From Paracoccaceae bacterium (lineage in GTDB: Bacteria; Pseudomonadota; Alphaproteobacteria; Rhodobacterales; Rhodobacteraceae): a stretch of 5,768 nucleotides of DNA. Position numbers and translations under genes: made by a program. Below, piece by piece: positions 1-4,826 of the stretch. The notes below the pieces were generated by a model, which worked only from the letters and a program-made list of their open reading frames with translations, had not been told where the DNA came from and ran no database searches. Location of the stretch: positions 1-5,768 of the forward strand of contig JALSGY010000051.1 in NCBI GenBank assembly GCA_026982515.1. The letters run 5' to 3'. Positions within the stretch are counted from its first letter, which is position 1. Each line of letters begins with the position of its first letter.

Positions 1-952
1 CTTCGGCCGTCACTTCCCCCAGCGAGACATCATCGAGGGTGAGGCTGCGGGTGGCGACCAGATCGTTGAAGGTGGTGGCGCCGGAGGCGAGCTCTTCCAT
101 CGCCCGGGCGGCCTCTTCCTCGTCGACGAAAACCAGCCGGTCCACCACCCGCCGCTCGGGCACGTTGAACTCGGCGCTGCGCTCGGCGTAGATGGCGCGC
201 AGGGTTTCCTCATCGACCTCGATCCTGTCGATCAGCATATCGGGCGTCAGCCAGGCATAGGTGATCTTGCGGGTCTCGGGCAGCATGAAGGCGTCGGTGT
301 TTTCTTCGTAGAAGGCCTTCAGCGCCGCCTCGTCGGGCTCGGGCAGGGGGGTGGTGACGGCGCTGCCATCAAGGCGCAGCCAGGAGAAGCTGCGCTGCTC
401 TCCCAGATAGTCGATGATCACCTGCGCATAGGTTCCTGGCGCGACCACGCCGCCGGCGATCGCGCCCTCCAGCAGGTTGCGGGCGGTTTCGGTGCGCAGA
501 AGCTCTTCGTAGGTGGCCGGGCTCATCCCGACCTGTTCGAGCGTGAACTGGTAGACGGAACGGTCGAACTGCCCCGAGGCATTCTGGAACGCGGGGGTGG
601 AAAGCACCCGGCGCTGCACCTCGCCGTCGCCGGCCGAGATACCGATGCGGGCGGCCTCATTCTCCATTGCCACGGTGCCGATCAGCCGCTGCAGCACCAC
701 CCGGTCGATCCCCGCCGCCTGGGCATCGGCAAAGGTGATGTTCTGCCCCGCCTGGGCGCGCAGGGCGCGCATTTCCTGATCAAGCTCGCGGGCATAGCGG
801 TTGATGTCGATCTCGGTGTCGCCCACCTTGCCGATCGACTTGATCGAGCCGCCGAAATTCTGCACCCCGAAGCCGGTCAGGCCGACGATCAGCAGCAGCA
901 GGATGATCCACACCGCCACCTTGGAAAACTGTCCGTCCGCGACCTTAGCCAT
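1..952 (-). CDS. ppiD: PpiD/SurA-type periplasmic peptidylprolyl isomerase, N-terminal part (truncated by left window edge)
   Basis: This open frame starts at ATG 952-950 and leaves the window after 317 codons without a stop. Residues 1-10 are short and polar, and residues 11-30 form one hydrophobic segment (AVWIILLLLIVGLTGFGV), an N-terminal membrane anchor of the PpiD kind with the rest facing the periplasm. Residues 40-225 match the SurA_N-like chaperone domain: the STPAFQ motif (118-123), GQFDRSVY (127-134) and the following QVGM segment line up with E. coli PpiD from memory. A parvulin-type domain seems to begin near residue 267 (RRVVDRLVF) and is cut by the edge, so catalytic residues cannot be checked. 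The family usually has about 600 residues, so roughly half is visible. The likely role is folding of newly exported outer-membrane or periplasmic proteins. An AGGTGAGG ribosome site (970-963) sits 10 nt before the start. Family assignment is firm; active isomerase function is not shown. Confidence 0.9.
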   Translation of the reverse strand, partial: MAKVADGQFSKVAVWIILLLLIVGLTGFGVQNFGGSIKSIGKVGDTEIDINRYARELDQEMRALRAQAGQNITFADAQAAGIDRVVLQRLIGTVAMENEAARIGISAGDGEVQRRVLSTPAFQNASGQFDRSVYQFTLEQVGMSPATYEELLRTETARNLLEGAIAGGVVAPGTYAQVIIDYLGEQRSFSWLRLDGSAVTTPLPEPDEAALKAFYEENTDAFMLPETRKITYAWLTPDMLIDRIEVDEETLRAIYAERSAEFNVPERRVVDRLVFVDEEEAARAMEELASGATTFNDLVATRSLTLDDVSLGEVTAE

Positions 953-984
953 GCCGTTCTCGCCTCACCTGATTGCGCCACGGT

Positions 985-1013
985 TGTCTAATCGGGATGG
1001 GCAGGGTCGGCAA
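985..1013 (-). promoter_or_regulatory. Possible promoter for the ppiD-like gene
   Basis: On the minus strand TTGCCG (1013-1008) is followed after 17 bp by TAGACA (990-985). This would start transcription near 978 and leave a leader of about 25 nt carrying the AGGTGAGG ribosome site. It lies in the 135-bp gap after gpt, where a separate promoter would make sense. The -10 match is only moderate. Confidence 0.3.
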
Positions 1014-1087
1014 GGCCGCAGCGGCAGGTTTTGCGCCCCGCGCGGGCACTTGCCCTTGCCGGCGGGCGATTTGCCGGGAAAGGACGC

Positions 1088-1591
1088 TCAGTCCGTGCCG
1101 CGGAAGGGTTCGACGTATTGCAGCGCCATGTCCCAGGGGAAGAAGATCCAGGTATCCTGACTGACCTCGGTGATGTAGGTATCGACCATCGGCTTGCCCT
1201 GGGGCTTGGCATAGACGGTGGCCACATGTGCCCGGGGCATGACCTGGCGCACCACCTCCAGCGTGCGGCCGGTATCCACCAGATCATCGATGATCAGCAC
1301 GCCTTCGCCTTCGCCTACCAGCTTCATGTCGGGGGGCTTGATCACCTGCGGCTCGGACTGGGTCTGGTGGTTGTAGGATTTCACCGAGATGGTATCGACC
1401 ATGCGGATGTCGAGTTCGCGCGAGACGATCATCGCCGGGGCCATGCCGCCGCGGGTGATTGCCACCACCACCCGCCAGGCCCCGTTGTCGGGGCCCTGGC
1501 CGTCGAGCCGCCAGGCCAGCGCCCGGGCATCGCGGTGGAGCTGATCCCAGCTGACGTGAAATCCCTTCTCGTGGGGCAGTCGTTCGGGCAT
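1088..1591 (-). CDS. gpt: Xanthine(-guanine) phosphoribosyltransferase
   Basis: The 167-residue product transfers phosphoribose from PRPP to xanthine, guanine and, less well, hypoxanthine, returning free purines to the nucleotide pool in the cytoplasm. The PRPP-binding signature of type I phosphoribosyltransferases is intact at residues 98-110 (VLIIDDLVDTGRT); D102 and D103 are the acidic pair and D106 corresponds to the expected general base. AITRGGMAP (44-52) is the conserved loop before it, and QDTWIFFPWDM (145-155) carries the tryptophan that stacks on the purine in E. coli Gpt. Alignment with E. coli Gpt is continuous; the protein is about 15 residues longer, mainly at the N terminus and around residues 30-40. 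The start lies one base after the fabI stop, so the two are almost certainly co-transcribed, and the weak ribosome site (AAAGAG inside the end of fabI) points to translational coupling. Confidence 0.95.
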   Translation of the reverse strand: MPERLPHEKGFHVSWDQLHRDARALAWRLDGQGPDNGAWRVVVAITRGGMAPAMIVSRELDIRMVDTISVKSYNHQTQSEPQVIKPPDMKLVGEGEGVLIIDDLVDTGRTLEVVRQVMPRAHVATVYAKPQGKPMVDTYITEVSQDTWIFFPWDMALQYVEPFRGTD

Positions 1592-1592
1592 G

Positions 1593-2402
1593 TCAGTGCT
1601 CTTTGGTTATGTCCGGGGCGTCCACTGCCTTCATGCCGATGGCGTGATAGCCGGCATCCACGTGCAGCACCTCGCCGGTGACGCCCGATCCCAGATCGGA
1701 AAGCAGGTAGAGGGCGGATTTGCCCACGTCGTCGATGGTGACGTTGCGCCGCAGGGGCGAGTTGTACTCGTTCCACTTCATGATGTAGCGGAAATCGCCG
1801 ATGCCGGAGGCCGCCAGCGTCTTGATCGGGCCCGCCGAGATGGCATTGCAGCGGATCGCGTCCTTGCCCAGGTCCTCGGCGATGTAGCGCACGCTGGCCT
1901 CCAGCGCCGCCTTGGCCACGCCCATCACGTTGTAGTGGGGCATCACCTTCTCGGCGCCGTAGTAGGTGAGGGTCAGCAGCGAGCCGCCCTCGTTCATCAT
2001 TGCCGCGGCACGCCGGCACACGGCGGTGAAGGAATAGACGGAGATGTCCATCGACATGGCGAAATTGGCGCGCGAGGTGTCCACGTAGCGGCCGCGCAGC
2101 TCGTTCTTGTCGGAAAAGCCGATGGCATGGACCACGAAGTCGAGGCTTCCCCAGCGCGCCTGCAGCGCCTCGAACAGCGCATCGAGGGAATCCTCTTCGG
2201 CCACGTCGCACTCGACCACGAAATCCGAACCCACCTTTCCGGCCAGCGGCAACACCCGTTTCTTCAGCTGTTCGCCCTGGTAGGAGAAGGCAAGTTCCGC
2301 GCCCGCGCCGGCCAGCGCCCTGGCGATGCCCCAGGCGATCGATCTCTCGTTGGCGAGGCCCATGATCAGCCCGCGCTTTCCTGCCATCAGTCCTGACGTC
2401 AT
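1593..2402 (-). CDS. fabI: Enoyl-[acyl-carrier-protein] reductase [NADH], FabI type
   Basis: FabI carries out the last step of each type II fatty acid elongation cycle, reducing trans-2-enoyl-ACP with NADH. The 269-residue product is a short-chain dehydrogenase fold of normal family length. GLANERSIAWG (15-25) is the divergent glycine-rich nucleotide loop typical of FabI. The active site Tyr-x6-Lys is Y157/K164 (YNVMGVAK), with the additional conserved tyrosine at Y147. NAISAGPIKTLAASGI follows as in E. coli FabI. G95 in HAIGF matches E. coli Gly93, whose replacement gives triclosan resistance, so the protein looks like a drug-sensitive form (inference). The start at 2402 is supported by GAGGGGAC just upstream on the minus strand and gives the usual short N terminus. 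The gene is divergent from pdxH and leads directly into gpt. Confidence 0.97.
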   Translation of the reverse strand: MTSGLMAGKRGLIMGLANERSIAWGIARALAGAGAELAFSYQGEQLKKRVLPLAGKVGSDFVVECDVAEEDSLDALFEALQARWGSLDFVVHAIGFSDKNELRGRYVDTSRANFAMSMDISVYSFTAVCRRAAAMMNEGGSLLTLTYYGAEKVMPHYNVMGVAKAALEASVRYIAEDLGKDAIRCNAISAGPIKTLAASGIGDFRYIMKWNEYNSPLRRNVTIDDVGKSALYLLSDLGSGVTGEVLHVDAGYHAIGMKAVDAPDITKEH

Positions 2403-2426
2403 GTCGTCCCCTCGACCGCGATTGGA

Positions 2427-2466
2427 TTGTGAACAGCCGTTTAGGGGAATAGCCTGCCCGCATCAA
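2427..2466. promoter_or_regulatory. Possible overlapping divergent promoters between fabI and pdxH
   Basis: The 155-bp gap between the divergent fabI and pdxH starts must drive both genes. For pdxH (plus), TTGTGA (2427-2432) and TAGCCT (2450-2455) are 17 bp apart. For fabI (minus), TTGATG (2466-2461) and TAAACG (2443-2438) are also 17 bp apart. The two would overlap, so the polymerases would compete. Both -10 elements are poor matches, so the positions are tentative even though a control region here is near certain. Confidence 0.25.
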
Positions 2467-2547
2467 GGAAAAGGCAGGTAAAAGACGCGCGGCCGTGCCC
2501 GACGGTCCGCTTGCCATGCGGGGCGAAGGGGGGTAGGGCAGCGCTAC

Positions 2548-2552
2548 GGAGG
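2548..2552 (+). promoter_or_regulatory. Ribosome binding site fixing the pdxH start
   Basis: GGAGG at 2548-2552 lies 5 nt before ATG 2558. An in-frame GTG at 2552-2554 overlaps the site itself and so cannot be its start. This decides for a 201-residue rather than a 203-residue PdxH. Confidence 0.8.
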
Positions 2553-2557
2553 TGCAG

Positions 2558-3163
2558 ATGAGCCGTCGCAGCGGCATCTTTTCGGGAGACGATCCCATGG
2601 CCATCGCCCGGCGCTGGCTGGCCGAGGCCGAGAGGCGCGAGCCCTCGGACCCGAACGCCGCGGCGCTGGCGACGGTGGGTGAGGATGGCATGCCGAACGT
2701 GCGCATCATCCTCGTCAAGGCGATCGAGGATGACGCCTTCGTCTTTTTTACCAATTACAACAGTGTGAAGGGGCGCGAACTTGAAGCATCCCGAAAGGCC
2801 GCTCTGAACTTCCACTGGAAGTCGCTGGCCCGCCAGGTGCGGGTGCGGGGCCTGGTGGTGCGCGAAAGCGCGGAGAAATCCGATGCCTACTACCGCACGC
2901 GCCCGCTGGGCAGCCGGATCGGCGCCTGGGTGTCGCGCCAGTCCGAGCCGCTGGATTCACGCGAGATGCTGTTGCAGGCCGTCAGGAAGGCCGAGGCGGC
3001 CTTCGGGCGCGATCCGCAACGCCCGCCGCATTGGGGAGGGTACCGGATCATGCCGCTGGAGGTGGAATTCTGGGCCGCTGGCAAGTTCAGGTTGCACGAC
3101 AGATTCCGCTGGTCTCGCAACGGTTTATCGGCGCCCTGGGCGGTAACCCGTCTGAACCCCTGA
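2558..3163 (+). CDS. pdxH: Pyridoxine/pyridoxamine 5'-phosphate oxidase
   Basis: PdxH is an FMN enzyme that oxidises pyridoxine or pyridoxamine 5'-phosphate with O2 to pyridoxal 5'-phosphate, finishing vitamin B6 cofactor synthesis and salvage in the cytoplasm. The 201-residue product has the whole family pattern: VRIILVK (48-54) and FFTNYNSVKGRE (63-74) for FMN, HWKSLARQVRVRG (86-98), GAWVSRQSEPL (122-132), HWGGYRI (158-164), and the substrate motif RLHDR (178-182), where R178 and H180 match the E. coli residues that hold the substrate phosphate and ring. It ends in TRLNP, a usual C terminus for the family, so it is full length. It is transcribed divergently from fabI, and the next gene starts 106 bp downstream, so it may be its own unit. 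Confidence 0.96.
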   Translation: MSRRSGIFSGDDPMAIARRWLAEAERREPSDPNAAALATVGEDGMPNVRIILVKAIEDDAFVFFTNYNSVKGRELEASRKAALNFHWKSLARQVRVRGLVVRESAEKSDAYYRTRPLGSRIGAWVSRQSEPLDSREMLLQAVRKAEAAFGRDPQRPPHWGGYRIMPLEVEFWAAGKFRLHDRFRWSRNGLSAPWAVTRLNP

Positions 3164-3197
3164 TATTGCACCATCTTCGGCGTCATTTTGCCTGTTC

Positions 3198-3230
3198 ACC
3201 GGCTTTCGCCTTGCAAGACGGGCCGGTTTT
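3198..3230 (+). terminator. Possible weak terminator after pdxH
   Basis: ACCGGC (3198-3203) can pair with GCCGGT (3222-3227), with one more T-G pair inside. The loop is about 16 nt and contains the 8-bp palindrome CTTGCAAG. The stem ends in TTTT (3227-3230). The long loop and short T run make this a weak candidate; it could equally be part of the leader of the cold-shock gene. Confidence 0.25.
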
Positions 3231-3252
3231 GGCGCAAACATCTGGCGGGGAT

Positions 3253-3257
3253 AGGAG
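3253..3257 (+). promoter_or_regulatory. Shine-Dalgarno AGGAG upstream of the cold-shock gene, with awkward spacing
   Basis: AGGAG is the only good ribosome site here. It is 12 nt from the in-frame GTG 3270, 21 nt from the in-frame ATG 3279, 8 nt from TTG 3266 and 2 nt from ATG 3260. The last two open a different frame that stops at 3293-3295. The best-placed start is therefore not in the cold-shock frame, which leaves the true start uncertain. Confidence 0.5.
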
Positions 3258-3269
3258 CAATGTCGTTGC

Positions 3270-3806
3270 GTGGGAACGATGGAACGAAAAACTGAGATTC
3301 GCAGGGTCTTCGGCCATGTGAAGTGGTTCGACCCTGCCAAGGGCTTCGGATTCGTGGTGGCGGAGGAGGGCGGGGCCGATATCCTGCTGCACGCCAACGT
3401 GCTGCGAAACTTCGGACAGAGCTCGGTGGCCGACAATTCGGGCATCGAGATCAGCGTCCAGAAAACCGCGCGCGGCATGCAGGCGCTCGAGGTGCACCGG
3501 ATCGATCCGCCCGCGGCCGATTCGGCGCCGCCGCTGGAAGATCTGGACCGGGAGGATCTTGCCTCGGCCGACCTTCCGCTGGAACCGGCCCGGGTGAAAT
3601 GGTTCGACAAGGCGAAGGGATTCGGCTTTGCCAATGTCTTCGGCAGCGACGAGGACATTTTCGTGCACGTGGAGGTGCTGCGCCGTTCGGGCTTTGCCGA
3701 TCTGCAGCCGGGCGAAGCGATCGGGCTGCGGGTGGTCGAGGGCAGGCGCGGGCGCATGGCGGCTTCGGTAACCGCCTGGGACGCGGCCCTGAAGGAGCCC
3801 TCCTGA
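3270..3806 (+). CDS. Cold-shock protein with two cold-shock domains
   Basis: The product carries two cold-shock (CspA-like, OB-fold) domains that bind single-stranded RNA or DNA, joined by an acidic proline-rich linker (about residues 79-106). Counting from GTG 3270 (178 residues), domain 1 covers about 14-76 with VKWFDPAKGFGFV (RNP1) and DILLHANVL (degenerate RNP2). Domain 2 covers about 107-172 with VKWFDKAKGFGFA (RNP1) and DIFVHVEVL (closer to canonical RNP2). The likely role is RNA chaperone or regulator of translation; no specific target can be read. Two-domain proteins of this size are common in Alphaproteobacteria. The start is uncertain: GTG 3270 was chosen because AGGAG lies 12 nt upstream, while ATG 3279 gives 175 residues but has only GGGA 3 nt upstream. 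A competing frame overlaps the start. DUF192 follows after 81 bp. Confidence 0.9.
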   Translation: MGTMERKTEIRRVFGHVKWFDPAKGFGFVVAEEGGADILLHANVLRNFGQSSVADNSGIEISVQKTARGMQALEVHRIDPPAADSAPPLEDLDREDLASADLPLEPARVKWFDKAKGFGFANVFGSDEDIFVHVEVLRRSGFADLQPGEAIGLRVVEGRRGRMAASVTAWDAALKEPS

Positions 3807-3824
3807 CGCTTGAGTTTATGTTAC

Positions 3825-3852
3825 TTCCTGAACCGCCCGGTTCTGATATAGT
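3825..3852 (+). promoter_or_regulatory. Possible promoter of the DUF192 gene
   Basis: TATAGT (3847-3852) is a good -10 hexamer placed about 35 nt before the start codon. The matching -35 region (TTCCTG, 3825-3830, 16-bp spacer) is weak, so the promoter may depend on an activator or the palindrome between the two elements. Read-through from the cold-shock gene is also possible. Confidence 0.35.
3830..3843. repeat. Perfect inverted repeat GAACCG-CC-CGGTTC upstream of the DUF192 gene
   Basis: The 14-bp perfect palindrome GAACCGCCCGGTTC lies in the 81-bp gap between the cold-shock and DUF192 genes, ending 3 bp before a possible TATAGT -10 box. No T run follows, so it is a poor terminator. Its place between possible -35 and -10 elements would suit an operator. 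No regulator can be named. Confidence 0.4.
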
Positions 3853-3887
3853 CGGCCGGGTCAGGGAAACGTCGCGAAGGGGATACC

Positions 3888-4364
3888 ATGAGACTCACAA
3901 TTCTGGCGCTGGCGGCGACAGTCGTGGCGGGGCCGGTACTGGCCCTTGAGGATTGCGCGCCGGACAAGGTCTATCTGCGCGGGGACTGGGGGCAGGCGAT
4001 GTTCTCGGTCGAGGTGGCCGACGATGATGCCGAGCGTGCCCAGGGGCTGATGGACCGCCCCTCGATGCCGCGCAACGCCGGGATGATCTTCGTCTACGAA
4101 AAGCCCCAGTCGGTGGCGTTCTGGATGAAGAACACGCTGATCCCCCTCGACATGCTGTTCATCGACGAGACCGGCACGGTGCGCAAGATCAAGGAGATGG
4201 CCGAGCCGCTGAACGAGACACCGATCCCCGGCGGCAAGGACATCCAGTTCGTGCTCGAGATCAACGGCGGGCTGAGCGCCAGCTACGGAATCGGCGTGGG
4301 CACCGAGCTGCGCCACCCGGCTGTGGATCAGGAAAAGGCGGCCTGGCCCTGCGAGGAGAAATAG
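3888..4364 (+). CDS. Exported DUF192 family protein
   Basis: The 158-residue product has a signal peptide (MRLTILALAATVVAGPVLA, likely cut after residue 19), so the mature part should be periplasmic. The rest is one DUF192 domain: the ERAQGLMDRPSMP segment (49-61), GMIFVYEK (65-72), and the family hallmark FWMKNTLIPLDMLFID (78-93), ending near the LEINGG stretch (123-128). The biochemical role of DUF192 is not known to me and none is claimed. The only two cysteines are C23 and C155, at opposite ends of the mature protein, and could form a disulfide in the periplasm. The start is well supported by AAGGGGA 4 nt before the ATG. A strong terminator follows within a few bases of the stop, so this gene ends its transcription unit. 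Confidence 0.93.
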   Translation: MRLTILALAATVVAGPVLALEDCAPDKVYLRGDWGQAMFSVEVADDDAERAQGLMDRPSMPRNAGMIFVYEKPQSVAFWMKNTLIPLDMLFIDETGTVRKIKEMAEPLNETPIPGGKDIQFVLEINGGLSASYGIGVGTELRHPAVDQEKAAWPCEEK

Positions 4365-4366
4365 CC

Positions 4367-4390
4367 CCCCGCCTGGGCGGCGGGGCTTTT
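4367..4390 (+). terminator. Intrinsic terminator of the DUF192 gene
   Basis: CCCCGCC (4367-4373) pairs perfectly with GGCGGGG (4379-4385) around a TGGGC loop, followed by C and TTTT (4387-4390). It starts two bases after the DUF192 stop codon. This is the clearest rho-independent terminator in the window. Confidence 0.85.
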
Positions 4391-4423
4391 CATCGGCGCT
4401 CTGCCTATATATTGAAGGCGCGT
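4385..4423 (+). promoter_or_regulatory. Possible promoter of the tRNA-Pro gene
   Basis: The AT-rich TATATATT (4406-4413) ends 10 nt before the mature tRNA and is the obvious -10 candidate. The -35 would fall at about 4385-4392, inside the T run of the preceding terminator, with a poor hexamer. A GC-rich stretch (GAAGGCGCG) lies between the -10 and the tRNA, like the discriminators of stable-RNA promoters under stringent control (inference). Confidence 0.5.
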
Positions 4424-4500
4424 CGGGGCGTGGCGCAGTCTGGTAGCGCACCTGTTTTGGGAACAGGGGGTCGTGAGTTCGAATCTCGCCGCCCCGACCA
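4424..4500 (+). tRNA. tRNA-Pro (anticodon UGG)
   Basis: A full cloverleaf of 77 nt folds by hand. The acceptor stem is CGGGGCG (4424-4430) with CGCCCCG (4490-4496), discriminator A4497 and encoded CCA 4498-4500. The D stem is GCGC/GCGC (4433-4436, 4446-4449). The anticodon stem is CCTGT/ACAGG (4451-4455, 4463-4467) with loop TTTGGGA, giving anticodon TGG at 4458-4460. The variable loop has 5 nt, and the T stem is GTGAG/CTCGC around TTCGAAT. All stems are paired, with one G-U pair in the T stem. With a modified U34 this tRNA would read CCA, CCG and other proline codons. No other tRNA is adjacent. Confidence 0.98.
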
Positions 4501-4504
4501 CCAC

Positions 4505-4524
4505 CGGCCCCGGGGCCGTGATTT
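4505..4524 (+). terminator. Possible tRNA-Pro terminator
   Basis: The perfect 14-bp palindrome CGGCCCCGGGGCCG (4505-4518) begins 5 nt after the CCA end and can fold as a 5-bp GC stem with a CCGG loop, followed by TGATTT. The T run is short, so termination may be inefficient. Confidence 0.45.
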
Positions 4525-4620
4525 CCGCGATTGTGGGGTGAAGGCAACAGCTGCCACCGGGCGCGGGCGCGGCACGAACCCTGAGGCGGAGTTCATCCAC
4601 CCTTTCACGAAAGCGAGCTA

Positions 4621-4643
4621 AGTCGGCTTCTTCAAAGCCGATT
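4621..4643. repeat. Strong isolated hairpin
   Basis: AGTCGGCTT (4621-4629) pairs with AAGCCGATT (4635-4643), 9 bp including one G-T, around CTTCA. No T run follows on either strand, so it is not a standard terminator. It could cap a transcript reading on from the tRNA, or be a processing or protein site. Function unknown. Confidence 0.5.
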
Positions 4644-4722
4644 CCGGGCGGCCTAGCGGATGGCGTCGCGGGGCGGTGAATCGCGGCGCGTTCCCGGCGC
4701 GCGAATCCTGTCCCGAGGTCAA

Positions 4723-4738
4723 GCACAAAAAGTTGTGG
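4723..4738. promoter_or_regulatory. NrdR-box-like site 1 (upstream)
   Basis: GCACAAAAAGTTGTGG has a perfect 5-bp inverted repeat CACAA/TTGTG with a 4-bp centre. Against the NrdR consensus as I recall it (acaCwAtATaTwGtgt) it matches about 11 of 16 positions, including the core C and G nine bases apart. NrdR is the ATP/dATP-sensing repressor of ribonucleotide reductase genes, and the site lies upstream of nrdJ. Its centre is 52 bp, about five helical turns, from the next site. Confidence 0.5.
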
Positions 4739-4742
4739 ATAG
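4734..4742 (-). promoter_or_regulatory. DnaA-box-like 9-mer
   Basis: The minus-strand sequence CTATCCACA differs from the E. coli DnaA box TTATCCACA by one base. It overlaps the right half of NrdR-like site 1. A single box is easy to find by chance, but DnaA is known to control ribonucleotide reductase genes in E. coli. Confidence 0.35.
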
Positions 4743-4774
4743 GGCAAATTTTTCCGTTGACCGGCTGGGGCCAC

Positions 4775-4790
4775 CTACGTCAGGTTGTGT
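4775..4790. promoter_or_regulatory. NrdR-box-like site 2 (weak, over a possible -35)
   Basis: CTACGTCAGGTTGTGT matches the recalled NrdR consensus at about 9 of 16 positions. Its right half is good and its left half poor. It is reported mainly because its centre lies exactly 31 bp, three helical turns, from that of site 3, the usual spacing of paired NrdR boxes. Confidence 0.35.
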
Positions 4791-4812
4791 GGGCCAGCCG
4801 GTTGGCTACAAC
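4785..4812 (+). promoter_or_regulatory. Possible nrdJ promoter
   Basis: TTGTGT (4785-4790) and TACAAC (4807-4812) are 16 bp apart; the -10 matches the consensus at 4 of 6 positions. NrdR-like site 2 covers this -35 and site 3 covers this -10, a geometry that suits repression. An alternative -35, TTGACC (4757-4762), is better but has no convincing -10 at the right distance. Either one leaves a leader of about 200 nt. Confidence 0.35.
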
Positions 4813-4821
4813 ATTTTGTGG
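4806..4821. promoter_or_regulatory. NrdR-box-like site 3 (over a possible -10)
   Basis: CTACAACATTTTGTGG matches the recalled NrdR consensus at about 11 of 16 positions and has an ACAA/TTGT inverted repeat. It overlaps the best -10 candidate for nrdJ. Together with site 2 it forms a pair in the expected three-turn phase. Confidence 0.5.
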
Positions 4822-4826
4822 TCAGG

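Noticed and set aside
1590..2396. A 268-codon open frame on the plus strand across fabI
   Set aside because: It mirrors fabI almost exactly, as expected in GC-rich codon usage with few antisense stops. It resembles no family and lacks a ribosome site.
1429..2754. A 441-codon minus-strand open frame overlapping fabI, gpt and the start of pdxH
   Set aside because: It is an out-of-frame reading of fabI, low-complexity in Arg, Gly and Ala, and fabI and gpt are unambiguous in the other frames.
3209..3217. CTTGCAAG palindrome between pdxH and the cold-shock gene as an operator
   Set aside because: An 8-bp palindrome is easily found by chance and there is no clear promoter around it.
4424..4500. 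tRNA 3' end as an integration site (att) for a mobile element
   Set aside because: No integrase gene and no second copy of the tRNA 3' end is found in the window; the flanking genes are core genes.
3861..4774. Long minus-strand frames opposite DUF192, the tRNA and the following gap, with stretches like GRRDSNSRPPVPKTG
   Set aside because: The stretch is the antisense translation of the tRNA-Pro gene, a well-known source of false proteins. No ribosome site or family match.
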